Assembly (NCBI RefSeq): GCF_000002595.2
Contig: NC_057012.1
Location: 5,008,995-5,072,994, forward strand
Reading direction: 5' to 3'
Length of the DNA stretch: 64,000 nucleotides
From: Chlamydomonas reinhardtii
Taxonomy: Eukaryota; Chlorophyta; Chlorophyceae; Chlamydomonadales; Chlamydomonadaceae
The position numbers were made by a program, and so were the translations under genes. The notes below the pieces were generated by a model. It had not been told where the DNA came from. It made no database searches and saw only the letters and a list, made by a program, of their open reading frames with translations. Below are positions 49,077-60,600 of this stretch, in pieces. The stretch's first letter is position 1, and each line of letters begins with the position of its first letter.

Positions 49077-50158
49077 GCGGGCGGGCGGCAGGGGGGCCAG
49101 GCTGAGCCGAGAAAGTCAGCGCAATGCAGGCGGTTGTTTGACCCAACCGCGGCTCACCTGTGCCAAAACGCGACCAACGCACAGGGCCACCTCCAGACGC
49201 CAACGCCGCGCAAACTAATTGTAATTCAGTATTCTGTACCCAAATCGCGCGGCGCTTACCCACATCCCGCTAGCTCGCACAGGCCGATGGCCCACATCGC
49301 GAAGCCTCCGCCGCACACGCAGGCCCCACCACGCCCCCTCCACCGCCGCACCCACCTCCTGCACCAGCTCGAGCCCATGCGCCGTGCCGCCCTCTGCCCC
49401 CAGCGCGCCTCCGTTCCTCTCCCGCACGCCCGCTCCTGCACAGCTGATGCTGAGCTTCTCGGCATAGGAGTTCCCTGCAATGCGGTGCACATGTGGGTAG
49501 GACCAAGAAGTGTAAACGGCGACCACAGCTGTTACCACACGTGCGTCCATGTACCCGGCTGCGGGTTGGCTGCGCACACGGCGCATGCCTCCGCCTGCCA
49601 TCCCTGTTCTGCTAGCCTCTGCGTGCCCGCGCCTGCACCGGACATTCCAGTCGCTGCTCAATGTGCATTCACCTGCTTGCCACAACACCAAGCGCTCTGG
49701 CACCTACCTGCCCCCTGCTGCATGCCACCGCGCACAGCTGCTGTGGGCAGTCAGCCTGGCCCGTACCGCCCTCACGCCTCCTGCCGCGCCAATGCAGCCA
49801 GGCCGGGCCACCCGCACTACTGTACTGTTGTTCGCTTGGGCCATGCGGTCTGAAAGGGACAGGAGCGGGGTTGAGGGGGGGTTGAGGGTGGGTGCGCGGG
49901 GGTAGGGTGTGTGTGCAAAGCCAGAGACAAGGCGAAGCCGGGGCAGGGAGTCATGCACAGCTGGCGACGGCACGCGCTTTGACGCGGCTCACTTACTACG
50001 TCTAGCCATGCGCGCCTCTCTACCTCCTGTCCGTCGCTGCTGGCCTGCGCAGTGCTCACCTTCCGACTCCTCCGCGGCCCCTTCGCCTTCTGGACCTGTG
50101 CCAGGCCGCATCGCCTGAAGCAGCGCCGCACGCACGCGCCCGCCCGCGACGCTGCCGC

Positions 50159-50600
50159 CTGCAGCCCTGATCTTGAACACCCAGTCCCACGCCGCGAGTG
50201 TTGGTGATAACGCCTGAATGCGGTGGAGCGGCTACCTGTGCAGCCGCTGGGGCGCCGCCGGCGGGAGGCGGCCCAGGTCCAGCTTGTGCGCTGGCGACGA
50301 CAGCAGCCATGGCCTGTGGGGGGCCACCGCCGAAGCGCCACCGCTGCGCCCGCCCGCGCCGCCGCCGCCTGCAGCCCTGATCTTGACCGCCCAGTCCCGC
50401 GCCAGTGCTTGTGGAGCCACCTGATGCGGTGGAGCGGCTGCCTGTGCAGCCGCTGGGGCGCCGCCGGCGGGAGGCGGCCCGGGTCCAGCTTGTGCGCTGG
50501 CGACGACAGCAGCCATGGCCTGTGGGGGGCCGCATCGCCTGAAGCAGCGCCGCATGCACGCGCCCGCCCGCGACGCCGCCGCCTGCAGCCCTGATCTTGA
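50159..50600. repeat. 206-214-bp GC-rich sub-repeats, unit 2
   Basis: CTGCAGCCCTGATCTTGA recurs at 50159, 50369 and 50583, with shared blocks such as GGTGGAGCGGCTGCCTGTGC and CCAGCTTGTGCGCTGGCGAC. The same sub-repeat occurs in unit 3 (from 55790) and twice in each later segment copy. Confidence 0.85.
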
Positions 50601-51238
50601 ACGCCCAGTCCCGCGCCAGTGCTTGTGGAGCCACCTGATGCGGTGGAGCGGCTGCCTGTGCAGCCGCTGGGGCGCCGCCGGCGGGGGCCAGCACGCCGGC
50701 GCTGACAGCGCGGCTGAGCCCGAGGGCGCGCGCGACACCCCCATCTGGGCCAACGCCGCGTGCAGTCCTGACCGGCAGCGGTGGCTTGCACCCTGACGCC
50801 GCCGGCTTGATATTGTAATGCTGTTACTGCCGCTGGCACGCGTGCTGTCACTAGTGCTGTTGCTAATGCTGTTGTTACTGCTGATGAGGCGGCGCCGATG
50901 CTGTTGCCGCCGGCCGCAACGCCCACCGCCGTCCCCGCCTGCGGCTCCTCCGGGGCCCTCCGTGACGGCGGCGCTGCTTGCGAGACGTGGCTGAGGAGTC
51001 CACTCGCACCCACCTCCTGCACATCGCATCACACACTGGGCATCGTCAGTCGGCCAATGTCAGAATGTTGTGGGGCGCATCAGCACTCCAAGTTGAGTGA
51101 CTGACATGCAAGTCAAACTTGGTCGGGTGACGCCTTCGTTCCCACACACCGGTGGCTGTAGCCCATGCCGGGCATGTGGGTCCAGATGATCCAGGGCATA
51201 CGTACTCACGCACTCATCCCAGCCACATAACCACCCAG

Positions 51239-51423
51239 ATGGAAAGTCGAAATGCAGCGCAACCAGCAGACAAAGCGTGGGACATCGCCCCCAACCGCTC
51301 CCACCTCCAGCGCCTGCAGATGCTCCTCGCCTCCGTCAGGTCTCCAGAGCCCGGGGGTGTGCCCATCGGCTCCGCCCGCACCTGTGGGCCGCCGAAGCGC
51401 TCCCACGGCTGCCACGCCAGCAG
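51239..51423 (+). other. Candidate plus-strand exon, unit 2
   Basis: After CCACCCAG, the frame MESRNAAQPADKAWDIAPNR, SHLQRLQMLLASVRSPEP, GSARTCGPPKRSHGC ends at AGCAG|GTATTG. Third positions are almost all G/C. Equivalent segments lie at 56871-57052, about 61373-61554 and about 63050-63231. The segment is truncated in units 1 and 3 at 45667 and 58607. No product recognised and no full gene model. Confidence 0.3.
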
Positions 51424-53522
51424 GTATTGCGCTTGACCTGAGCACGGGGAACGCCCATGTTCCGCGTTGTCCAAGGCAATGTCTCCACACGCATCACTCG
51501 CTGCCGGTATGCGCTCAGTGGTCCCCTGCTGCGACCTCACGTGCCCCCCATCGCCCCGCAGCCCGGAGCTTAAATAGGGACTCGGCACGCGGTGACCCAT
51601 CACGCGCCACTACGTGCCGCGCCGCCACGCGCCACGCCACACGCCACGTCACGCCGCCGCTACACTACGAACCGCCACAGGCCGCGCCGCGCCGCGTTCC
51701 TACCCCGCCCCGCCCCCAAACATCCCCCGCCAGCACATGCACGCCCAAAGCCACCACCCACCTGCGCCGCATTGTCGGGGAGGCAGGGGCCTGGGTCACG
51801 TCCACGGACGGCGGCGGGGCGGGAAAGAACAGCTTGGGCCAGCGCGCTAGCAGCTCCCAGCGGCCGCTGAGAGTTACCGTGGGCGCTTCGGCAGAACTAC
51901 ATCGCTGCCACCCAGCCTCCTCACGCCATATGCTACAAGCGCCATGTGCCGTTCGCCCGGCTGCCAGCTGAGCTCCCCCTGAACCCTAATCGCCAGACCT
52001 GCAGGGCCTCGTTGCCGAGACGCAGGCTCCCCGTCCCCGAATGATAGCTACCCACGACAGTGATATATGCCATAGACGCTTAACACAGCGGGGCGTCAGA
52101 AAGCAGGTTTGTGGCGTCTCGAGCTAAGTTCATGGCGGGTTGGACATGCTCCTGGCTCAGGATGGCATTCTCGTACTCGGTTACGTATATCTATGTGGTG
52201 AAATATTTATTCTAGAAGTGACGTGCACAGAGATATGTCCGGGTCCACGGCCAGCAGCTGCATCGGAGCCGGCTGTGTGACAGCTACGGTTGCGGCGTGA
52301 CGCAGTCTTACATACAACGCGATCATATGCCTGATAAGATTAAATTATGCAGCCCAGAGCCAGGTCTGGGGCCGTGTGCGTGTTTTGCGTGGCGTGCTTC
52401 ACGGAACCTGTCCAGTCAGGCAGCCTGCGGCGGAGGGGTGACACTCGCGGGTTTGGCTGCTCTCATCCAGCTCCGGTCGACTAGCCGTGGGCTTACTTCA
52501 AGGCAACGGCTGTAAAGCTTGGGCTCACTTTCAGGTCCTGGTGGAGGGGGCGGGGGGGGGGGTAGGAAACAAAGTGCCAGACCCCGCTGTCGTTACTTCC
52601 TCGGCCGCCCGGCGCCCTTGCTCATTTATTTAACCGCATCCATCACGTCCCCGTACTTAGTGTTCTTCGTTTAGTCACCCCGCGCAGCGCGCAGCCATAA
52701 CAGCCACAGCCTGCAGCCCGGCTTGCGCACCATGTCCTCGCGGTTGTTTAGGGGTTGACGTTGCTTGCCTCGCGCCTAGCGCCATAGCTTCTACGCTGCA
52801 GTGCATCACGCCTCCTGTCCCTCCCTCATCCCTCCCTTACATGTCGTGCTGGGCACCGGTGGCGCTGGTGTTCTCCAGGTTGGTTTCGGGCGCATCCTTT
52901 CTGGTAGTCCCAACGCCAGCCCGGCCGGCGTCGTCCAGCCCAGCCATCCCAATACAGCAGCCACCTTCCGTCAGCCAGCCATGGGCGCGACCGTCCACAG
53001 CGTTTACCGTCGGTTACGAGGTAACATGTGAATTCGCAACTTGCGCTACTGACTGCCTACTCTCGTGCCGCCTGCAAGCCCACTCCGCCTTCCGCTCTGG
53101 TCTACGTACGCATTAGTTCCGCAACACTCGTCAACCCCATGCCTCGAAACCCTCGGGACACTCCTAGAGGGGACGACCGACCCCCCCCCCCCAACACCCA
53201 CACACCCACACACACACGGACAAACCTTGGTGTGTAGGGGTTAAAACCCCTCCATCTTATACCAAAGTGGCGTCAATCGACTCCTCAAGACAAGCACTAT
53301 CACTCCGTGCCATCAGCGGTCCTGTACTGAAACTCCTTGTCGATTTGACCTGGCCTGTACCGTACCGTACGTCATTGCTTGCCGCCTGCACGGATTGCAG
53401 TCCGTTGCCTGTTCCCATCCAACCCCGAGCTCAAAACCAGGATGCCATTTAGGGTGGTGTTGAAAAACACCGATTTTTTGATAGGTCAGTCCATCGCCTC
53501 GCCGGCCGGCCGCACAGGGCCT

Positions 53523-54544
53523 TCACACCACGAAGCCAGGCACGGAGACCACACTCTCCAGCCAGCCGTGCTCGGCCACGGCCTTTGCCTCACGCACCGC
53601 CAGCTGCATGGCCTGCAGGCGGACCTGCCATTCCACCTCCCACTGGCCGGCCTCCTGCAGGTCCCACACAGCCTGGGTCTCAAGCTCGCACACCGTCTGA
53701 GCCAGGTACTCGAGCACCAGATCAGATCCAATCTGGGTCATGTCGAAACGGCAGCGCAGTGCCTGCTGTAGGCGGTCCGTGGCCCGAGCCTTCAGAGCCT
53801 GAATGGTGTCCCAGGCCTGCTGCACGCCGGCCCAGTGCTTCGTGAATGTCTGGAACATCAGGCGGTACGCGCCAGAGCCAGCGGGCTTGTAAGGGGCAAT
53901 ATCGTCGGCGGAGTGGTCGATGATGACCAGGGGGCAGCCGCTCGCGTGCAGGCAGGAGCAAATGGTGAAGTCGAGGGCGTCGGTGTCGGAACCGTCGAGG
54001 GCGTCGGGCTTCGGGCAGGCGGGGTTGGTGTCGCAGGCCGGGGCGGTGACAGCAGGCTTCAGGGAGCCATCAGCCATCGGCGAGCCCAGAGGAGTCTCAG
54101 CAGCGCACAGCAGGTTGGGCTTGGGCTCGTTGTCAGCAGGCGGAAAGCCGTCGCGGTCGGCGATGTGCATGTCCATCTTGTCGCCGATAGAAGACGCCGG
54201 GCTTGAGGGCCGGTCATCCTCGGAGACCTAGAGTCGCCAAGAATAGAGAACAGCTCGTTACGCCCCGTTTCATGCGTTGACCGGCAGCATCCCTTTTCAG
54301 CATGCGCTCAGCACTCGCCCAACAAGCGTCTAAACAAACCGCAACAGCCCGCACTACTCACAAGTCGGTCCTCGCAGTCAGAATCCTCATGCCCAGGGCA
54401 CTTGGACACAGCGCAAACGCAGAGCGCCATCACCAAAGTAAGCATGCCGCCCTCCAGGACGGACAGCGCAACCGCGGACTGCGCCAGGACGGCCACAGCC
54501 AGCGAGAACTGGAGCAGGGGAATCAGAATGCTAAGGAGCTCCAT
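53523..54544 (-). CDS. Unrecognised membrane-anchored protein, tandem copy 3 (295 residues)
   Basis: Exons 54362-54544 and 53523-54227 with the same borders as copies 1 and 2. Exon 1 is identical in protein. The linker differs by small in-frame changes (LGSPMADGSLKP in place of LGSLADGSLKP; PACDTNPACPK). The C-terminal helical region is conserved, which suggests either selection or very recent duplication. Confidence 0.72.
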
Positions 54545-54699
54545 CTTAGCTCAAAGCTAACAGAACGTGGTGGTACAGGAAACCGGCGGGGCGGGCAGCT
54601 GGGGTACCGCTGAGCTCACTTGGTTGTAAGAAGCAGTAGGGCTCTAGTTGCACAGCACTGGTGAATGGGTGTACATGCAGGAGGCTATGGAGGGATGGG

Positions 54700-54707
54700 C
54701 TTTTATA
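54700..54707 (-). promoter_or_regulatory. TATA box of membrane-protein gene copy 3
   Basis: TATAAAAG on minus, at nearly the same distance from the ATG (54544) as in copies 1 and 2. Confidence 0.65.
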
Positions 54708-57665
54708 GCGGGCGGGCGGCAGGGGGGCCAGGCTGAGCCGAGAAAGTCAGCGCAATGCAGGCGGTTGTTTGACCCAACCGCGGCTCACCTGTGCCAAAAC
54801 GCGACCAACGCACAGGGCCACCTCCAGACGCCAACGCCGCGCAAACTAATTGTAATTCAGTATTCTGTACCCAAATCGCGCGGCGCTTACCCACATCCCG
54901 CTAGCTCGCACAGGCCGATGGCCCACATCGCGAAGCCTCCGCCGCACACGCAGGCCCCACCACGCCCCCTCCACCGCCGCACCCACCTCCTGCACCAGCT
55001 CGAGCCCATGCGCCGTGCCGCCCTCTGCCCCCAGCGCGCCTCCGTTCCTCTCCCGCACGCCCGCTCCTGCACAGCTGATGCTGAGCTTCTCGGCATAGGA
55101 GTTCCCTGCAATGCGGTGCACATGTGGGTAGGACCAAGAAGTGTAAACGGCGACCACAGCTGTTACCACACGTGCGTCCATGTACCCGGCTGCGGGTTGG
55201 CTGCGCACACGGCGCATGCCTCCGCCTGCCATCCCTGTTCTGCTAGCCTCTGCGTGCCCGCGCCTGCACCGGACATTCCAGTCGCTGCTCAATGTGCATT
55301 CACCTGCTTGCCACAACACCAAGCGCTCTGGCACCTACCTGCCCCCTGCTGCATGCCACCGCGCACAGCTGCTGTGGGCAGTCAGCCTGGCCCGTACCGC
55401 CCTCACGCCTCCTGCCGCGCCAATGCAGCCAGGCCGGGCCACCCGCACTACTGTACTGTTGTTCGCTTGGGCCATGCGGTCTGAAAGGGACAGGAGCGGG
55501 GTTGAGGGGGGGTTGAGGGTGGGTGCGCGGGGGTAGGGTGTGTGTGCAAAGCCAGAGACAAGGCGAAGCCGGGGCAGGGAGTCATGCACAGCTGGCGACG
55601 GCACGCGCTTTGACGCGGCTCACTTACTACGTCTAGCCATGCGCGCCTCTCTACCTCCTGTCCGTCGCTGCTGGCCTGCGCAGTGCTCACCTTCCGACTC
55701 CTCCGCGGCCCCTTCGCCTTCTGGACCTGTGCCAGGCCGCATCGCCTGAAGCAGCGCCGCACGCACGCGCCCGCCCGCGACGCTGCCGCCTGCAGCCCTG
55801 ATCTTGAACACCCAGTCCCACGCCGCGAGTGTTGGTGATAACGCCTGAATGCGGTGGAGCGGCTACCTGTGCAGCCGCTGGGGCGCCGCCGGCGGGAGGC
55901 GGCCCAGGTCCAGCTTGTGCGCTGGCGACGACAGCAGCCATGGCCTGTGGGGGGCCACCGCCGAAGCGCCACCGCTGCGCCCGCCCGCGCCGCCGCCGCC
56001 TGCAGCCCTGATCTTGACCGCCCAGTCCCGCGCCAGTGCTTGTGGAGCCACCTGATGCGGTGGAGCGGCTGCCTGTGCAGCCGCTGGGGCGCCGCCGGCG
56101 GGAGGCGGCCCGGGTCCAGCTTGTGCGCTGGCGACGACAGCAGCCATGGCCTGTGGGGGGCCGCATCGCCTGAAGCAGCGCCGCATGCACGCGCCCGCCC
56201 GCGACGCCGCCGCCTGCAGGCCCTGATCTTGAACGCCCAGTCCCGCGCCAGTGCTTGTGGAGCCACCTGATGCGGTGGAGCGGCTGCCTGTGCAGCCGCT
56301 GGGGCGCCGCCGGCGGGGGCCAGCACGCCGGCGCTGACAGCGCGGCTGAGCCCGAGGGCGCGCGCGACACCCCCATCTGGGCCAACGCCGCGTGCAGTCC
56401 TGACCGGCAGCGGTGGCTTGCACCCTGACGCCGCCGGCTTGATATTGTAATGCTGTTACTGCCGCTGGCACGCGTGCTGTCACTAGTGCTGTTGCTAATG
56501 CTGTTGTTACTGCTGATGAGGCGGCGCCGATGCTGTTGCCGCCGGCCGCAACGCCCACCGCCGTCCCCGCCTGCGGCTCCTCCGGGGCCCTCCGTGACGG
56601 CGGCGCTGCTTGCGAGACGTGGCTGAGGAGTCCACTCGCACCCACCTCCTGCACATCGCATCACACACTGGGCATCGTCAGTCGGCCAATGTCAGAATGT
56701 TGTGGGGCGCATCAGCACTCCAAGTTGAGTGACTGACATGCAAGTCAAACTTGGTCGGGTGACGCCTTCGTTCCCACACACCGGTGGCTGTAGCCCATGC
56801 CGGGCATGTGGGTCCAGATGATCCAGGGCATACGTACTCACGCACTCATCCCAGCCACATAACCACCCAGATGGAAAGTCGAAATGAAGTGCAACCAGAC
56901 AAAGCGTGGGACATCGCCCCCAACCGCTCCCACCTCCAGCGCCTGCAGATGCTCCTCGCCTCCGTCAGGTCTCCAGAGCCGGTGGGTGTGCCCATCGGCT
57001 CCGCCCGCACCTGTGGGCCGCCGAAGCGCTCCCACGGCTGCCGCGCCAGCAGGTATTGCACTTGACCTGAGCACGGGGAAGAGCAACAACGAGGCACAAG
57101 GTCGGCATCTCAGCCACCATACCCACGGTACGATGCAGCAGGCTCAGTTGAATGTTGGCCGGCTAAGCCGCGCCGCCCTAGGACGACCCTGGCAAGACCC
57201 CCAATGCACGAGCTAGCCAGCAGCAGCACCCGAGCGCTCCCGCAGGGCGCTGCGGACAGCTGCAACGCCCACGGCTGCAACGCCCACGCCCATGTTCCGC
57301 GTTGTCCAAGGCAATGTCTCCACACGCATCACTCGCTGCCGGTATGCGCTCAGTGGTCCCCTGCTGCGACCTCACGTGCCCCCCATCGCCCCGCAGCCCG
57401 GAGCTTAAATAGGGACTCGGCACGCGGTGACCCATCACGCGCCACTACGTGCCGCGCCGCCACGCGCCACGCCACACGCCACGTCACGCCGCCGCTACAC
57501 TACGAACCGCCACGGGCCGCGCCGCGCCGCGTTCCTACCCCGCCCCGCCCCCAAACATCCCCCGCCAGCACATGCACGCCCAAAGCCACCACCCACCTGC
57601 GCCGCATTGCCGAGGAGGCAGGGCCCTGGGCCACGTCCACGGACGGCGGCGGGGCGGGAAAGACC

Positions 57666-60600
57666 GCGCCGCCGCCGCCTGCAGCCCTCATCTTGAACGC
57701 CCAGTCCCGCGCCAGTGCTTGTGGAGCCGCCTGATGCGGTGGAGCGGCTGCCTGTGCAGCCGCTGGGGCGCCGCTGGCGGGAGGCGGCCCAGGTCCAGCT
57801 TGTGCGCTGGCGACGACAGCAGCCATGGCCTGTGGAGGGCCACCGCCGAAGCGCCACCGCTGCGCCCGCCTGCGCCGCCGCCGCCTGCAGCCCTGATCTT
57901 GAACGCCCAGTCCCGCGCCAGTGCTTGTGGAACCGCCTGATGCGGTGGAGCGGCTGCCTGTGCAGCCGCTGGGGCGCCGCCGGCGGGGGCCAGCACGCCG
58001 GCGCTGACAGCGCGGCTGAGCCCGAGGGCGCGCGCGACACCGCCATCTGGGCCAACGCCGCGTGCAGTCCTGACCGGCAGCGGTGGCTTGCACCCTGACG
58101 CCGCCGGCTTGATACTGTAATGCTGTTACTGCCGCTGTCACGCGTGCTGTCACTAGTGCTGTTGCTAATGCTGTTGTTACTGCTGTTGAGGCGGCGCCGA
58201 TGCTGTTGCCGCTGGCCGCAACGCCCACCGCCGTCCCCGCCTGCGGCTCCTCCCGGACCCTCCGTGACGACGGCGCTGCTTGCGAGACGTGGCTGAGGAG
58301 TCCACTCGCACCCACCTCCTGCACATCGCATCACACACTGGGCATCGTCAGTCGGCCAATGTCAGAATGTTGCGGGGCGCATCAGCACTCCAAGTTGAGG
58401 GACTGACATGCAAGTCAAACTTGGTCGGGTGACGCCTTCCCACACACCGGTGGCTGTAGCCCATGCCGGGCATGTGGGTCCAGATGATCCAGGGCATACG
58501 TACTCACGCACTCATCCCAGCCACATAACCACCCAGATGGAAAGTCGAAATGAAGTGCAACCAGACAAAGCGTGGGACATCGCCCCCAACCGCTCCCACC
58601 TCCAGCGTTGAATGTTGGCCGGCTAAGCCGCGCCGCCCTAGGACGACCCTGGCAAGACCCCAATGCACGAGCTAGCCAGCAGCAGCACCCGAGCGCTACC
58701 GCAGGGCGCTGCGGACAGCTGCAACGCCCACGGCTGCAACGCCCACGCCCATGTTCCGCGTTGTCCAAGGCAATGTCTCCACACGCATCACTCGCTGCCG
58801 GTATGCGCTCAGTGGTCCCCTGCTGCGACCTCACGTGCCCCCCATCGCCCCGCAGCCCGGAGCTTGAATAGGGACTCGGCACGCGGTGACCCATCACGCG
58901 CCACTACGTGCCGCGCCGCCACGCGCCACGCCACACGCCACGTCACGCCGCCGCTACACTACGAACCGCCACGGGCCGCGCCGCGCCGCGTTCCTACCCC
59001 GCCCCGCCCCCAAACATCCCCCGCCAGCGCATGCACGCCCAAAGCCACCACCCACCTGCGCCGCATTGTCGGGGAGGCAGGGGCCTGGGCCACGTCCACG
59101 GACGGCGGCGGGGCGGGAAAGACCGCGCCGCCGCCACCTGCAGCCCTCATCTTGAACGCCCAGTCCCGCGCCAGTGCTTGTGGAGCCACCTGATGCGGTG
59201 GAGCAGCTGCCTGTGCAGCCGCTGGGGCGCCGCCGGCGGGAGGCGGCCCAGGTCCAGCTTGTGCGCTGGCGACGACAGCAGCCATGGCCTGTGGAGGGCC
59301 ACCGCCGAAGCGCCACCGTTGCGCCCGCCTGCGCCGCCGCCGCCTGCAGCCCTCATCTTGAACGCCCAGTCCCGCGCCAGTGCTTGTGGAACCGCCTGAT
59401 GCGGTGGAGCGGCTGCCTGTGCAGCCGCTGGGGCGCCGCCGGCGGGGGCCAGCACGCCGGCGCTGACAGCGCGGCTGAGCCCGAGGGCGCGCGCGACACC
59501 GCCACCTGGGCCAACGCCGCGTGCAGTCCTGACCGGCGGCGGTGGCTTGCACCCTGACGCCGCCGGCTTGATACTGTAATGCTGTTACTGCCGCTGTCAC
59601 GCGTGCTGTCACTAGTGCTGTTGCTAATGCTGTTGTTACTGCTGTTGAGGCGGCGCCGATGCTGTTGCCGCTGGCCGCAACGCCCACCGCCGTCCCCGCC
59701 TGCGGCTCCTCCCGGACCCTCCGTGACGACGGCGCTGCTTGCGAGACGTGGCTGAGGAGTCCACTCGCACCCACCTCCNNNNNNNNNNNNNNNNNNNNNN
59801 NNNNNNNNNNNNNNNNNNNNNNNNNNNNNNNNNNNNNNNNNNNNNNNNNNNNNNNNNNNNNNNNNNNNNNNNNNNNNNNNNNNNNNNNNNNNNNNNNNNN
59901 NNNNNNNNNNNNNNNNNNNNNNNNNNNNNNNNNNNNNNNNNNNNNNNNNNNNNNNNNNNNNNNNNNNNNNNNNNNNNNNNNNNNNNNNNNNNNNNNNNNN
60001 NNNNNNNNNNNNNNNNNNNNNNNNNNNNNNNNNNNNNNNNNNNNNNNNNNNNNNNNNNNNNNNNNNNNNNNNNNNNNNNNNNNNNNNNNNNNNNNNNNNN
60101 NNNNNNNNNNNNNNNNNNNNNNNNNNNNNNNNNNNNNNNNNNNNNNNNNNNNNNNNNNNNNNNNNNNNNNNNNNNNNNNNNNNNNNNNNNNNNNNNNNNN
60201 NNNNNNNNNNNNNNNNNNNNNNNNNNNNNNNNNNNNNNNNNNNNNNNNNNNNNNNNNNNNNNNNNNNNNNNNNNNNNNNNNNNNNNNNNNNNNNNNNNNN
60301 NNNNNNNNNNNNNNNNNNNNNNNNNNNNNNNNNNNNNNNNNNNNNNNNNNNNNNNNNNNNNNNNNNNNNNNNNNNNNNNNNNNNNNNNNNNNNNNNNNNN
60401 NNNNNNNNNNNNNNNNNNNNNNNNNNNNNNNNNNNNNNNNNNNNNNNNNNNNNNNNNNNNNNNNNNNNNNNNNNNNNNNNNNNNNNNNNNNNNNNNNNNN
60501 NNNNNNNNNNNNNNNNNNNNNNNNNNNNNNGAACGCCCAGTCCCGCGCCAGTGCTTGTGGAGCCACCTGATGCGGTGGAGCAGCTGCCTGTGCAGCCGCT

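Larger units (their letters stand above)
47710..53337. repeat. Tandem array, unit 2 (5,628 bp, no gap)
   Basis: Direct repeat of unit 1, nearly identical over most of its length, with a single copy of the GC-rich segment. It has two to three copies of the 206-214-bp sub-repeat (from about 50159). This is the cleanest copy for studying the array. Confidence 0.92.

Noticed and set aside
49017-49853. 278-residue plus frame (also 54648-55484, shorter at 43348-44049)
   Set aside because: It overlaps the TATA box and probable 5' UTR of the membrane-protein gene and the candidate minus exons, is rich in His, Pro and Cys without a fold-like pattern, and is shortened in unit 1.
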